Assembly: GCA_949825025.1 (NCBI GenBank)
Contig: OX463782.1
Location: forward strand, 26,686,773-26,750,772
Direction: 5' to 3'
Origin: Siphlonurus alternatus
Taxonomy: Eukaryota > Arthropoda > Insecta > Ephemeroptera > Siphlonuridae
Length of the DNA: 64,000 bases
Position numbers and translations under genes: made by a program. Every line of letters starts with the position of its first letter. Within the stretch, counting starts at the first letter, position 1. Under the pieces are notes generated by a model. That model searched no databases and was not told the origin of the DNA. It saw only the letters and a list, made by a program, of their open reading frames with translations. Of this stretch, positions 42,069-54,699 are shown one piece after another.

Positions 42069-44959
42069 TAGTCCAGGAAATTTAGTTCAAATAATATGGG
42101 TAAGTTCGACAAAATTAGATAAAAGCTGAAACTTGGTACACATGTTCCTGGGGACCATCTACAGCATCCCTGAAAAGTCCCCTAAAATCCGATCTCCGCT
42201 AACCGAGAAAACTGGGTTTTTGCCCGGGACACTTGATATTTTCAAAAATCATTAATTTCTTTGCATGTAAGCATTTCACATGGCTACTGAAAGCATTAAA
42301 TTAAAACCAGTGCCATAATTATTAATGTCAGAAATCACCGGGATGGATTTCGAAAATATAGTGCCCGAAATTCCAGTCACAAGTGCATCTAGGTTGCAAT
42401 TTTCATTTTGAATTTGCATTCACGTAGTAAATATGCTATTTATCGGAGTAAATCTTATTATAAATCTGATCTTTTCTTTCGTGCCGACAATTTAAAATGA
42501 ATTTGAAATAAATAACACGTACGGTCTTAATTTTATGTAAATTTTTTAATCTAATATTAGGTAAAAAAAGGGGCGTGGCTTACATATAGTGTTGGATCAT
42601 ATACATATTATATGCTACAGAATGTCAGGTATTGCTTTTCCTACGATAAGTGTAGTCTTAAACTTAATTTCCTATCTACCCCCCCCCCCCCCCCGAAAAT
42701 TTTTCCCAACCCCAAAAATAATTCTCAAGTTTTAAAAAAAGTTTTTATTTTACAGAAAATAACTTTATGATGCAGGGTGAGTATAGGCAAGGTATAGTAC
42801 GTACCTTGGGGCGGGGGGTAACCCCCATCCCGATCCCAAAATTTATTTCCCCTTGATATGATATAATATACAGATATTTGATAATTAGTGTAGTATATAT
42901 TTTAAATTTAGCCAGATTCTTGATTGTTAGTGCCATCAACTTTCGACTTCTATACATGGATAGTTATAAATTCAAAAGAAAAAAGGTTTATCAATTTTAA
43001 AATTGCATTTTTCATTTGAATATGTACACCACTTGACACATGCAACCGCAACATCACCCGCGCGTTGTTATGCAATTTTTGCAATATATGTTTTGGATGC
43101 GTACGTACTTAAACTTCAACGTTTATTTGTTAATGCTGCAATGTCGTGGATGCTCGCTCATATTTTCTACCTGAATTAAATCAGTAAAATAAATAAAGAA
43201 TTGTTAAATGCATGTAGCTGTTTGTCCATTAATTGCAGTATGTGAGAACATGACTCTAAACTGTCCCGTATTGGAAGAATTATTCTAACATGGCATGTGT
43301 ACCTTTCTGCAATCTGTATAATAATATTATACAAGCATATTATAATTATACAGTATAAGTATACAGTATTACAAGTAAACAATTAACTAATTTTTCAGTC
43401 AAATATTTTCCTTGTAAAGTCCATGTCAGGTGTAAATAATTATATATTCGTGCACCTGGTTTCGTTCATCCAAGATTTGCAATCCCTCATCATACGCTAG
43501 TCAGCTGTATTACGTACTGTAATATTATTCATAAAAGAGCAGATATTTATGGAGGCTAGTTGTCAACCTATTCACTATATAAGATTTGTTGAAAATAAAA
43601 TAAAATATGTCTTATCTAGAACTGTCAACTTCGCCATATGAGTTGATTGTTTGTTTTTTATTTCAATCACTCATACAAAATGTGAATAAAGTTAGTAACA
43701 GAATTAAAGAATCAATTAAGTTGAAAAGAATAAATAATATTATTATTTACTTCTAAAAATTTCTTATTGGTGATACGTTAAGTTGAAATTTTAAATAAAT
43801 AAACCATTGCAAAAGTGTGAATTTATATAGAACAATTGAGTTTCTTATGAAATAATTAATAATCTAAACTACATAATTATATTTTTTTAAATATTTTGTT
43901 CAATGATCAGAAATTTTGGTTACAACTCTCCTGTCTTCATCATTAACTAAATAACTATATAAAGTATAGTTTCATAATATATAGAGTTTATACTTTCTAT
44001 ATTATTAGAAACTAAAATTATTTAATAGTATAAACTACAGTATAATTTATCTCCGTCATTAGGCATTATAGCTTCAAAATGAATGGTAAAATTATTTATA
44101 TAATATTTATGCCCATGCACTAAAAGATAATAGAGTTATCTAGCTATATGACATGTATCAAGAGGAAATAAATTTTTGGATAGGGGTGGGGGTACCCCCC
44201 CGCCCCAAGGTACGTACTATACCTTGCCTATACTCACCCTGCATCATAAATTTATTTTCTGTAAAATAAAAAACTTTTTTTAAAACTTGAGAATTATTTT
44301 TGGGGTTGGGCAATATTTTCGGGGGGGGGGGGGGTAGATAGGAATCATAAGGGTAATTACGATTCTGTTAATTAAGTTTAAGACTACACTTATCGTAGGA
44401 AAAGCAATATCTGACTTTCTGTAGCATATAATACGTATATGATCCAACACTATATGTAAGCCACGCCCCTTTTTTTACCTAATATTAGATTAAAAAATTT
44501 ACATAAAACTAAGACCGTACGTGTTATTTATTTCAAATTCATTTTAAATTGTCGGCACGAAAGAAAAGATCAGATTTATAATAAGATTTACATCGATAAA
44601 TAGCATATTTACTACGTGAATGCAAATTCAAAATGAAAATTGCAACCTAGATGCACTTGTGACTGGAATTTCGGGCACTATATTTTCGAAATCCATCCCG
44701 GTGATTTCTGACATTAATAATTATGGCATTGTTTTTAATTTAATGCTTTCAGTAGCCATGTGAAATGCTTACATGCAAAGAAATTAATGATTTTTGAAAA
44801 TATCAAGTGTCCCGGGCAAAAACCCGGTTTTCTCGGTTAGCGGATATCGGATTTTAGGGGACTTTTCAGGGATGCTTTAGATGGTCCCCAGGAACATGTG
44901 TACCAAGTTTCAGCTTTTATCTAATTTTGTCCACCTCATAACTTAATATTCCTGGACTA
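42069..44959. mobile_element. 2.9-kb inverted-repeat element with ~800-bp arms
   Basis: The left arm, 42069 to about 42865, and right arm, about 44157-44959, are reverse complements over their whole length at high identity. The outer ends are TAGTCCAGGAA and TTCCTGGACTA. The arms carry a C/G homopolymer run (42680, 44325) and CCCCAAGGTACGTACTATAC-type sequence. The 1.3-kb centre has no open frame. Long inverted termini without a transposase suggest a non-autonomous foldback DNA transposon; superfamily unknown. Confidence 0.85.
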
Positions 44960-45148
44960 ATGTAGAAATTGTTAAATTGCTATTAGATTTTTGTTTATTA
45001 AGTCCCCCCCCCCTTTCCTTAAATTATATGCAGTGCATGGTCCTATGGCTAATGTTTTTGTGTATTTTTTCTTGTTTCAGAACCTGAGCATTTCTGCATC
45101 CAATTCCGAAGTTTACGTCCAACTTTACCTTTACCTCAGGAGTGAAAA

Positions 45149-47629
45149 ATGGACGACGAAGAAAAGTCTGTCATAAAACTACACACACTTGAAAATGGAG
45201 ATACTGTATGCTTAGCTTCTAACACAGATATTTCCTCTAAAGATTTTGGAGAAGTAAAGGGGTTTGAGAATGAAAAAGAGGAAGAAAAAGAAGCAGAAAA
45301 TGAAACTAACTTCTCTTTCTTCATTGATGATGTTCGTATCGATGAAAAGGATACCGAGCCTCTACCCAAGACAATAATACTAAATATTATTGATGAACCA
45401 GTAATAAAGTCTACACCTACAGAAGATCCAGCTGTAGAAGAAAAAATGTTGGATAATGCTGCAGCAGATGCAGAAACTAAGAAAACTGATGAGATGGATA
45501 ATGAAGCAAACACTTTGGTTATAAAACAAGAAAAGAAAGAGGTAGAACATGATCCAGAAGAGAAACTCGAAGAAATGGATTTACAAAAAGAAAAAAGTGA
45601 ACCAGAGGCTGCATTTATTGAGAATGCACAAAGCAAAGACAAGAAAGAAGACAGATCTACTGTAAAACCCACCATAAAAATCAAATTAGGCAGACCCAAG
45701 TCTTTCAAGTCACCCCAAGGAGTACCTGTAATAAAGAAAAAAGGACGTGGCAAACAAACAAGCTGCGAAGATAATGAAGATTATGAAAGCCTATTTGAAA
45801 AACCATTGCCAGATGGCTGGTCGCGTAAAGTAAGCCAACGGAAATCAGGAGCATCTGCAGGAAAATATGATGTGTACATTTTCAGCCCTAGCGGACAAAA
45901 ATTCCGTTCGCGAAAAGAATTGTCCTCATATTTTGAACAGGTAAATCTGACACATTATGATATAAGTGATTTTCAATTTGGAGTAGCATCACCAAAAGTT
46001 CAAAAAGGAGGTAAAAAAATTACAAAAGATAATGTTATACCGCCTCTGCTGTCCATGGCACCTACATCAATCAAAATTGCCAAACTAGGAAAAATCAAAG
46101 GAAAAGCTAAAGCTTCATCCTCTGCCTCAAAACTAGTAATGTCTGACAAACCATCAACTTCTGCAGCAACGTTGCTCAGTAACAAAAAGTATTCTCTGAT
46201 CAGTAACAGCCTTTTTGGTAAGAAAAACATAAAGAAAGGCGATCCTGCATTTCGAGTCAAGGAGCAAAAATTTCTCCTCCGAGAGAAATCAGAAGTTAAA
46301 AAAGAGAACATTGTTGATGGAGAAAAACCTGCCGAAATGGATTCAAAAGCCGAGAAACACAAAATATTGATTGAAGATGACAATCAGCCTAAAGTAAAGA
46401 AAATTAAGACAGTCAAAGAAAAGCAACCTGCTAAAGAAGAGGAATCGAAAATCGAAGAACAAAAGACTTTCCACTTTGAAAAGTCATCAGATGTTGACCC
46501 CAAGATAAAAAAGTTTGTCCTGGAGACTCAACAGCTTCCTTCCTTTGATGATATATCTGCTGGCGGTGAGAAACAGGTGAAAAAACAGAAGACCCTCTTT
46601 GAGAAGACGTTGTCTGAGATTGAATTACAAGCAATAAAACCAAAGATAAATAAGTCTGCCAAGGCATCATCTTCTAAAATAATAGTTCCTGCATCAAACA
46701 AGATTTCCACGTCAAACTTTGGCATCAAGTCTAAGAAACAAGGTTTTGGTCAACTCTTAAAACCTTCTTCTAAAAAATTGGGACTGGTGATGACAAAGTT
46801 CAAGCCATTTTGTCCTCCAAACAGACCTCTCATGAAATCTCCAACTGCTCAATTTACACCTAAAAATGAAAAGGCCACACATGCATCTCGCAGTACTGAA
46901 CAAGGAGAAGTGGAAAGTACAAATGATAAAACTGTCATAAAGCGAGGCAGAGGACGTCCTCGTAAAGATGAGATGGATGAATTAAATAAATCTCAGCTTA
47001 ATGCAACTGATGAAAAAGAACTGATAAAAGATATTTCTAACAAAAAATTGTCAGTAACGTTAATCAAGTGTGATGCTGAAGCTGTATCAACAAATGGAAA
47101 TCTCGTGAATGGTGACAGTGTAACTTACGGTGACACTTATAAAATTAAAAAGACTAAACTTGTGCCATTAGTCCGTGGTGCTCAAGAAAAATCCATGTGG
47201 ATCCCTCCAACATCACCTTACAATCTTGTCTATGAAAAACTGTATGAATCACCTTGGAAACTTCTAACTGCAACAATCATTATGAGAAAATCTATAGCCA
47301 GAGTAGGAACAACTTTGGTATGGAAATTTTTTGAAGTTTATCCTACTGTGAATACTGTACAAAATGCATCTGAATCTGAACTTGCAACATTCCTTAGAGC
47401 CACGACTGAACCTGAAAAATGTGCCCATAAAATCAAGGGATTAGCAAGTGACTTGGAGACTAAAGCCTGGATCTACCCAACTGAATTATCTGGTATTGGC
47501 AAGTATGGATCTGATGCTTACAGGATGTTCTGTTTGAACGAATGGCGTGAAGTGCGTCCAGACGATGACTTCGACCTTACCATGTACCACAACTGGCTTT
47601 GTCAGAATGCTAAAGCTCTCGGAGTGTAA
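45149..47629 (+). CDS. MBD4: MBD4-type methyl-CpG-binding thymine DNA glycosylase
   Basis: The coding sequence is one uninterrupted exon of 826 residues; a TTTCAG at 45074-45079 marks a 5'UTR intron. The methyl-CpG-binding domain is at about residues 218-275 (LPDGWSRKVSQRKSGASAGK then FRSRKELSSYFEQ). A Lys/Glu-rich disordered middle follows, then an AT-hook near residue 597 (RGRGRPRKDE). The HhH-GPD glycosylase domain covers about 675-826: SPYNLVYEKLYESPWKLLTA, VWKFFEVYPT, then the helix-hairpin-helix GIGKYGSDAYRMFC with catalytic Asp at residue 789. MBD4 removes T or U mispaired with G at deaminated CpG sites. Presence of both domains implies a genome with CpG methylation (inference). The middle region is longer than in vertebrates, and the AT-hook is notable. 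GTAAGT overlapping the stop codon could act as a donor, but the family ends here. Confidence 0.95.
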   Translation: MDDEEKSVIKLHTLENGDTVCLASNTDISSKDFGEVKGFENEKEEEKEAENETNFSFFIDDVRIDEKDTEPLPKTIILNIIDEPVIKSTPTEDPAVEEKMLDNAAADAETKKTDEMDNEANTLVIKQEKKEVEHDPEEKLEEMDLQKEKSEPEAAFIENAQSKDKKEDRSTVKPTIKIKLGRPKSFKSPQGVPVIKKKGRGKQTSCEDNEDYESLFEKPLPDGWSRKVSQRKSGASAGKYDVYIFSPSGQKFRSRKELSSYFEQVNLTHYDISDFQFGVASPKVQKGGKKITKDNVIPPLLSMAPTSIKIAKLGKIKGKAKASSSASKLVMSDKPSTSAATLLSNKKYSLISNSLFGKKNIKKGDPAFRVKEQKFLLREKSEVKKENIVDGEKPAEMDSKAEKHKILIEDDNQPKVKKIKTVKEKQPAKEEESKIEEQKTFHFEKSSDVDPKIKKFVLETQQLPSFDDISAGGEKQVKKQKTLFEKTLSEIELQAIKPKINKSAKASSSKIIVPASNKISTSNFGIKSKKQGFGQLLKPSSKKLGLVMTKFKPFCPPNRPLMKSPTAQFTPKNEKATHASRSTEQGEVESTNDKTVIKRGRGRPRKDEMDELNKSQLNATDEKELIKDISNKKLSVTLIKCDAEAVSTNGNLVNGDSVTYGDTYKIKKTKLVPLVRGAQEKSMWIPPTSPYNLVYEKLYESPWKLLTATIIMRKSIARVGTTLVWKFFEVYPTVNTVQNASESELATFLRATTEPEKCAHKIKGLASDLETKAWIYPTELSGIGKYGSDAYRMFCLNEWREVRPDDDFDLTMYHNWLCQNAKALGV

Positions 47630-48134
47630 GTAGTTTTTTTCTGTCTTCATTAAGTTACTATTTTGCTCTGTTGTATAATTCATTTAAACTTGACTGCATA
47701 ATAACATTTTTTTTATCCCTCATCTGGATTAATAATCTTTCTTACTATAATTGCATACAATGATAAGCTATTTGTTATATCAGGTGCGAGCAATAATAAA
47801 CTTTATACTTAACTGATTTACAGCTCATAATTGTACTCACAGCTTATTATTGCACATGACCATAGTAGGCAGATAGCTCATTATTCCAGCAAGGAATTAT
47901 ATAGCGAGAGAGCAAGTAATTTTTTTGTTTCGTTTTTATAAATCCTGCATTAAACAATGTTAATTGTTCCACTTTTTATTTTCAATAGGATAGTATTATA
48001 CAAATACTCCTAATTATTAACTTTTTTTTTCCTTCCCATGGAGAACAAAAATTAATATCAGATTTGACCCTTTCTGTGTTCATTTAATTTTAATTGTATT
48101 TTTTTATAATTTTTTATTATTATTTTTTTTTTAA
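47630..48134. other. 3' flank of MBD4
   Basis: AT-rich, presumably 3'UTR and spacer. AATAAA occurs near 47796 as a candidate poly(A) signal. Confidence 0.45.
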
Positions 48135-48773
48135 GTAAAGTGCGCGCCAGAAAAAAAAGTTGAGTTAGTATTTTCTAAAAATAGTTCAAGTAGTCCTCCA
48201 TATCAAACCAAAATTAAAAAAATTCTATCTCAAATAGGTTTGCCAGAAAAATATTCCAAGGTCAGAGTGAATGCGTCGCTTAACATGGGGCCTTACCTGA
48301 CAAAAACCCTCGAATATCTCGAAAAAATACACCATTAGGTGGTATGAAAAAAATATAGTGATGTTCTATGACCCAAGCTTTAACCAAAAACCGATTAAAA
48401 ATATTTCTCTCGAATCCATTTTTCCGTAAAAAAAAATCAAGAAATTCTACGGTGTTAATTCCCATAAGATTTTTTATTATTTTTTTTACGGAAAAATGGA
48501 TTCGAGCGAATTTTTTTTAAATCGGTTTTTGATTAAAGCTTGGGTCATAGAACATCACTATATTTTTTTCATACCACCTAACGGTGTATTTTTTCGAGAT
48601 ATTCGAGGGTCTTTGTCAGTAAGGCCCCATGTTAAGCGACGCGTTCACTCTGACTTTGGAATTTTTTTCTAGCAAACCTATTTGATTTTTTGAATTTTGG
48701 TTTGATATGGAGGACTACTTGAATTATTTTTAGAAAATACTAACTCGACTTTTTTTTCTGGCGCGCACTTTAC
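48135..48773. mobile_element. foldback element with GTAAAGTGCGCGCCAG ends
   Basis: The 639-bp palindrome has arms of about 300 bp and a short loop near 48450. The ends are GTAAAGTGCGCGCCAG and its complement; TTTAA flanks both sides (48130-48134 and 48774-48778). No coding capacity. Confidence 0.85.
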
Positions 48774-48778
48774 TTTAA

Positions 48779-49741
48779 ATGTGACTTTTAAAGTGGTTAT
48801 TGAGATTCAAAATTTCATATTCACATTTTTAAAATTACACATGGCCCAACTAAGGTGGTTGAGCATATTTACTACTGTATATAAAAAAGTAATGTTAGTA
48901 TTGGTCTTATAAGGATATAAATTCAAATTGTCACAAGTATATTTTTTCACAGAGACTTATGCATTGCAAAAGCAATGATGCAGAAAAAAGTGCTTGTGTC
49001 ATTTGTTGTAACTTGTAACACTTCACATATAAGATTGCCAGATGCAAAAGCAGACTTCTGATATTTTTGGTAATAAGAGTTATTTCTCTTGTCAGTAGAC
49101 ATTAAATAAATATAAGCCTTATTGCAAATGTCTGCTTTTCTCTCTTGTGGGCTCGTATGTTTTGGTATTAATGCTCTGTTACCTGGGAAGCGCATATAAT
49201 AGCATTCCTTTTTTTTCCCTCTCATTTGGTGTACATACTTTTTTACAATATAATTTTCGCCAATATTCTGTTTAATATATTAGCAAATAAGTTTTTGCGT
49301 GGCATATATTTGTAATGAAAGTCAATTCTATTGGAATTTTACCTGGTGATAAGTAGTGTGCTGTAATATATTACAAAGTATTTGTGCATATTTCTATCAC
49401 TTATATCTTATATTGATATATAAATAATGTAAACTTACTATTGTACCTCCCCCCCCCCCCCAAAAAAAAAAGAATGTTAGCACCTTCTAAAAATTCCAGC
49501 AGTAAAATGGGGCTTACTTGCTCATGTCTGTGCATGCACAGCAGCAGGCAGCACCCTTAAAAGCGGTGCTGCGCGTCCGCAGACATGAAGACATAAACCC
49601 CACTTCATTGCTGGAAGGTGGATAGAGGGTGATGTTTTATTTTAGTGCAATAATTAGTTTGACATTATTTATAAATCAATAAAAATATAAAAAAAGTTGA
49701 AGCCGTGCCCCACCTTAAACTAGACTTCATAATGTGTCAAG
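48779..49741. other. spacer
   Basis: No supportable gene. A short imperfect inverted repeat around 49500-49610 pairs AGCAGTAAAATGGGGCTTAC with sequence before 49615, and may be another small MITE. Confidence 0.4.
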
Positions 49742-50391
49742 CAGGGACCGGATGCATGCGTTTTTTTCGTGCATCCGAGATGCGCATCCGGATGCAAATT
49801 AATTTTTCGTGCATCCATGGATGCGCATCCGGATGCAAATTTATTTTTCATGCATCTGGGATGCGCATCCGGATGCAAATTTATTTTCCATGCATCTGAG
49901 ATGCGCATCCGGATGCATTAATTTTTTCCCGTGCATCTGGGATGCACGGATGCGGATGCAAGCCCATTTTTGCGCATCCGTGTGCATCTTGCATCTGCAT
50001 CCGCATCCGATCTTTGGTTTTTATAATACACTTTGTTTCTTGTAATTTTTAAACGACAAGTGGCAAATAAAGTTAAAAAATATGCCTCGTGTTAAAGATT
50101 TATTTAGAGGCAATTAGCAAAAAAACTGATTAAAAAGAGAAAAAAAAAGTGTTAAGTGGATGCAAATTTATTTTTCGTGCATCCGTGGATGCGCATCCGG
50201 ATGCAAATTTATTTTTCATGCATCTGGGATGCGCATCCGGATGCATTCATTTTTCCCCGTGCATCTGGGATGCGCATCCGGATGCATTCATTTTTTCCTG
50301 TGCATCTGGGATGCACGGATGCGGATGCAAGCCCATTTTTGCGCATCCGTGTGCATCTTGCATCTGCATCCGCATCCGCATCCGATCCCTG
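49742..50391. mobile_element. hAT-type element with GCATCCGGATGC arrays, TSD GTGTCAAG
   Basis: The 650-bp element begins CAGGGACCGGATGC and ends GCATCCGATCCCTG. A perfect 8-bp duplication GTGTCAAG lies at 49734-49741 and 50392-50399. Both subterminal halves are tandem ~45-bp units containing GATGCGCATCCGGATGC. Open frames through this segment are by-products of the repeats. Confidence 0.92.
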
Positions 50392-51767
50392 GTGTCAAGA
50401 GTCAACTGCTCTCTTCCTCAGGTAATCTGAGACTGACCGGTTAACTCTTGAAATATTGTGAAGTGTAGTGATTATTAATTATGATAGGGACTTGTACTTA
50501 CACTGATATATTGCAGCATACTACGTTCAGTACGTACATTTAAAATCAATAACATTAAAACACTTAACTCGCTGGAGTACTGAAGTGAGCACCATCAGTC
50601 CTTGCCTGGTTTATGTGGCAACACTGTTAGAGCTAAGTTTATTGTGGCCAGCGACTCCGAGTCTACCTGGCCACAATAATAGGCATCATTGTTAGTCAAC
50701 CCTATTGGTGGCTACTCTGTCACTCTTGCAAACCAACTGCCTTGGTCTTAGTCACCGTAACTTTACAGTGAGGATTGCATTGAACACCAGCAACAGTATA
50801 ATTCTGATAGAACTCCTTTCTAAATTTTATTTGTAGATGCTATAACTGTAGTGTCCTATTTAGTTTTATGATAAAAAATATTAAGTCACATTTATTTTTT
50901 AGTCCTCCTAATAGAATATAATGGCTGTATATACTTTGGCAGTCTACATTATCATATTTATAAGTTTTTGTTCATTACATTTAAAATAAAATTATCGAGA
51001 AGTGAAACTTTATAATTATGATTACTGTATGTATCTTTTTTGTTACAATCTTTAAATATTGTCAACCTTAACCAATAGTACTGAAGTCAAATTTTAAAGG
51101 TAAGAGGGAGATAACGTACAGATAACTTCACTTAAAATTATTTTGACAAAAAGATATATTTTTACTAGCAAATACGTGCTTTTGCTTCATAGATTACTTT
51201 TGAAATATTAAATTATTTTTGGCTTGCAATTCTCTTTCCCCCCTGCCCCCCCCCCCTTCTCCCCGTCCCCTGCCCCTAAGAAAAAAAAATTGTACAGTTA
51301 TTGATAGTTATGTTGTATAATAACATACTTACCAATTAAATCATTCCATTGTTGATGTAATTATGTATTTTTTTTAAGGCATCAACATTTTTTTTTTTTT
51401 TTTTTGAACATTTTCAGTGCTCTTGGTTTTAAGACTTGTGTCTGATGGTCAATTTGGCAAATGTAAATATTTAATAAAATCATTTGTTTTTCTGTAAGAG
51501 CAGCTGCTGCCTTGCATTATAGAAGGGAATATCAAAAATTGTTATCAAACCGAAGTTGGATTTTTGTTAGTGTTAGCAGGAGATAGGAAAAATGAACTCT
51601 AGCAAACTTTGTGTAACAAAAATGTTGCTTGTATGGGTCAGTTCTGCAAGGAGAAACAATCCCCTCGATCCCCTTCTATACATGATGATATTACATGGCA
51701 CAGCTTACTATTATTACTAATTTTTAGGATGTATTTGACTATTAAGATTTGTGTGGAAATTGATTAA
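50392..51767. other. spacer
   Basis: AT-rich with C-runs near 51240-51275. No gene or clear element seen. Confidence 0.5.
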
Positions 51768-52134
51768 GGGTAAGATAACGCCACCAATGTTAAAAAAAAA
51801 TCCCTTACACAAAATTTATGAAGAAATTTTAAAGTGTTCTCCTCTACACCCTCTATCAGTAGCTAAAATATCAGGTATACAAATACGATCTAGTTTTTGA
51901 GTTGTGAATTTTTAAAGTTAACTAATAAACTAGTAAACATAGGAACATAGGAGTTCCATTTCTCCATGTTGAAGTAGTCAACTTTAAAAATTCATAACTC
52001 AAAAACTAGATCGTATTTGTATACCTGATATTTTAGCTACTGATAGAGGGTGTAGAGGAGAACATTTTAAATTTTTTTCAGAATTTTTGTGTGAGGATTT
52101 TTTTTTTTTTAACATTGGTGGCGTTATCTTACCC
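51768..52134. mobile_element. TTAA-flanked foldback MITE (GGGTAAGATAACG family)
   Basis: The 367-bp palindrome has ends GGGTAAGATAACGCCACC and its complement and TTAA on both sides (51764-51767 and 52135-52138). The inner arms match those of the 16068 element. Confidence 0.92.
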
Positions 52135-52734
52135 TTAACAGAAATTGTTGGAAATATCTGTTTTGAAATTTTGATTGCAATTTATTTTAATAGTGTTGAG
52201 TATTAAGATGTAATAATTATTTGGATGCAATGAAAGAAAAAGAAATAATATATTTGGCTGGTGAATTGTTCTCCAAATTTTGTATTTGAATCAAGAATTG
52301 AGTTGATATAAACTAATCATTTTTTTTTTTCTTATGTAATATAATTTTTTTACCAAGTTTCATACAAAAAAAATGAATTCTCACTACCACAAGCCTAGCA
52401 TTGACAATATTGGTGCTGATTTTAACTAGAACTGTGGTATATTTAAAAAAAAAAAATGTTTGGGGGAATTAATTAATACATTTATAGAAATCTTAATTTC
52501 ACAGTTTTGGTATTTTTATATTGATTGTGGGTGGGATGGAAAAGCACAAATTTGGCTGTAATTCATTATGTATGTATGTCTGTGAATTGTTTCATAAATT
52601 AAAAAACAAGTGCAGTATTGTGTTCTAAAAATTCACTTTGTATTCTGTATGAGTTAAAAAATAAAAGTACTTTTCTGAAATTTATTGTACGTGTTTGTTA
52701 TGTGTTTGCTAATTAATCTTGGCTATTATTAACC

Positions 52735-52790
<56 letters not shown>

Positions 52791-52997
52791 CATTTATATA
52801 TATATAATTATATACATAATAATAATATAATATAATTTTATATTTTCCACAATAATTTATGTAAAGGAAACCCCTAGCTCACATTAATTTTTAGATTTAG
52901 AAATTATTAATTCATTAGGGACTATATTAATTAATTAATTAAGAAAAATACACCTTAATTAATTGATTCAATTAACTATTCTTCTGATTGCTTATAG

Positions 52998-53086
<89 letters not shown>

Positions 53087-53425
53087 TGTATATATAAAAT
53101 ATCATGTATATATTATATGACATTCTCAATTTATGATAATTTATGTATTAATTTAATATAATATGGACGTTTGACTATAATAATTACAATAAATTAAAAC
53201 ATTATTATTAACTAATTATAAATTTAATTTGTCTCCATATATTATATTTATGTGTTATATATATATCAATGCCCACTGTGGGCATTGGTTATATATATTG
53301 AGAGGGGGCAGGGGGGGGGGTGATAGATTCGATATATTACTGCTGGGAATCGGAGTGACGATATTGGAACCATTTTCAGAAAAAAATTCAGGAAATAGGG
53401 ATTGCCATTATTGGCCATGCATTAA
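52135..53425. repeat. AT-rich spacer with two (TA)n microsatellites
   Basis: TA dinucleotide tracts occupy about 52735-52808 and 52999-53083. Between them and around is AT-rich sequence without coding potential. Confidence 0.85.
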
Positions 53426-53772
53426 GGGTAAGGTAACGCCACCAATGTTAAAAAAAATCCCTCTCACAAAAATTCTGAAAAAAATTTAAAATGTTCTCCT
53501 CTATACCCCCTATCAGTACCTAAAATATCAGGTATACAAATACGATCTAGTTTTTGAGTTATAAATTTTTAAAGTTGACTACTTTAACATGGAGAAATGA
53601 AACTTCCATGTTAAAAATTGGTCAACTTTAAAAATTCATAACTAAAAAACTAGATCGTATTTGTATCTGATATTTTAGCTACTGATAGGGGGAGTAGAGG
53701 AGAACATTTTAAATTTTTTTCAGAATTTTTGTGAGAGGGATTTTTTTTAACATTGGTGGCGTTACCTTACCC
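53426..53772. mobile_element. TTAA-type foldback MITE (GGGTAAGGTAACG family)
   Basis: Second copy of the 51768 element, 347 bp, with TTAA on the left (53422-53425) and TTCA on the right. It is oriented as a palindrome so no strand is assigned. Confidence 0.9.
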
Positions 53773-53857
53773 TTCAGAGGAGATGAGAGACCCAAAAGGA
53801 TTGTTGCATTTTTTTTTTCTTTAGCTCAGCCTCAGGCCTCAGCTCAGCTCTATTATT

Positions 53858-54098
53858 GAACCAGGGCTATTAGGCTATTACTCTATTGAACCGGGTATAG
53901 TCACTCCCTTCCGGCTTATGGAGGCCTAATTCTGAATTCTGATTGGCTTAGAAATCACCCTTATTGCTGAAACGCCTTCCTATTGGTTAAAAAGGGGTTA
54001 TATGCTTGTTGTTTACAATTTGCGACAGTCAAATTTTTCTTGTAGCGGTCGGGAGTGATTTTACCCGGTTCAATAGAGGATTAGCCCTGAGGTAAACA
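53858..54098. repeat. imperfect foldback
   Basis: GGGCTATTAGGCTATTACTC with TATTGAACCGGGTATAGTCA pairs imperfectly with GGGAGTGATTTTACCCGGTT and AATAGAGGATTAGCCCTG. Probably an old MITE. Confidence 0.55.
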
Positions 54099-54337
54099 AG
54101 GAGGAGCCGCTGAAAATGTAAGAAGAAAATTCAAGAAAATAAACTAAATAATCTATTTTAATAGTTTTAATTATACTAAAACGAATTATTGAATCTTCAT
54201 CCTTACGTACGTATATATATTTTAATGGGTGGGTGAAATATGATGTATTAATTGTGCATAATATATAGATTATAGCTGGATTATAGTATAAATATATTAT
54301 AGTCTGCATGTACAGTATAAAGATTATATTTTATATA

Positions 54338-54510
54338 CAGTATAACAGATCTTAGTTTACCACTAAACAGCTCAGTAGACTAGACGGCGCCAGATATATC
54401 AGCCAATGAAAAGGTGGCCAGCTGACATTCTAGCCTTTTCATTGGCTGATATATCTGGCGCCGTCTAGTCTACTGAACTGTTTAGTGGTAAACTAAGATC
54501 TGTTATACTG
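54338..54510. mobile_element. 173-bp palindromic MITE, TA-flanked (mariner-like)
   Basis: The ends CAGTATAACAGATCTTAG and its complement are flanked by TA (54336-54337 and 54511-54512). The arms are nearly perfect, with a ~20-bp loop. Confidence 0.85.
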
Positions 54511-54699
54511 TAGCTAGCCTTTTGCATCATTCAGTATGCATATTATATATATGCATACAATATGATATGCATAATATAATATACAACTGCATGGTATAAC
54601 CGCATTTATATATATTATGCTTCTATATATGATATATGCATATAATACACACACTCCAGAGTGTACGTATGCGTATGCATACTGTAATAGTATAATATA

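Noticed and set aside
45136..46728. Ser/Phe-rich minus-strand frames opposite MBD4
   Set aside because: Shadows of the Lys/Glu-rich coding strand.
49705..50444. Several overlapping open frames rich in Cys, His, Met and Ile
   Set aside because: They are translations of the GCATCCGGATGC repeat units in a hAT-type element, open in several frames at once.
54070..54309. Hydrophobic minus-strand ORF
   Set aside because: AT-rich low-complexity translation without a supporting start context or splice structure.
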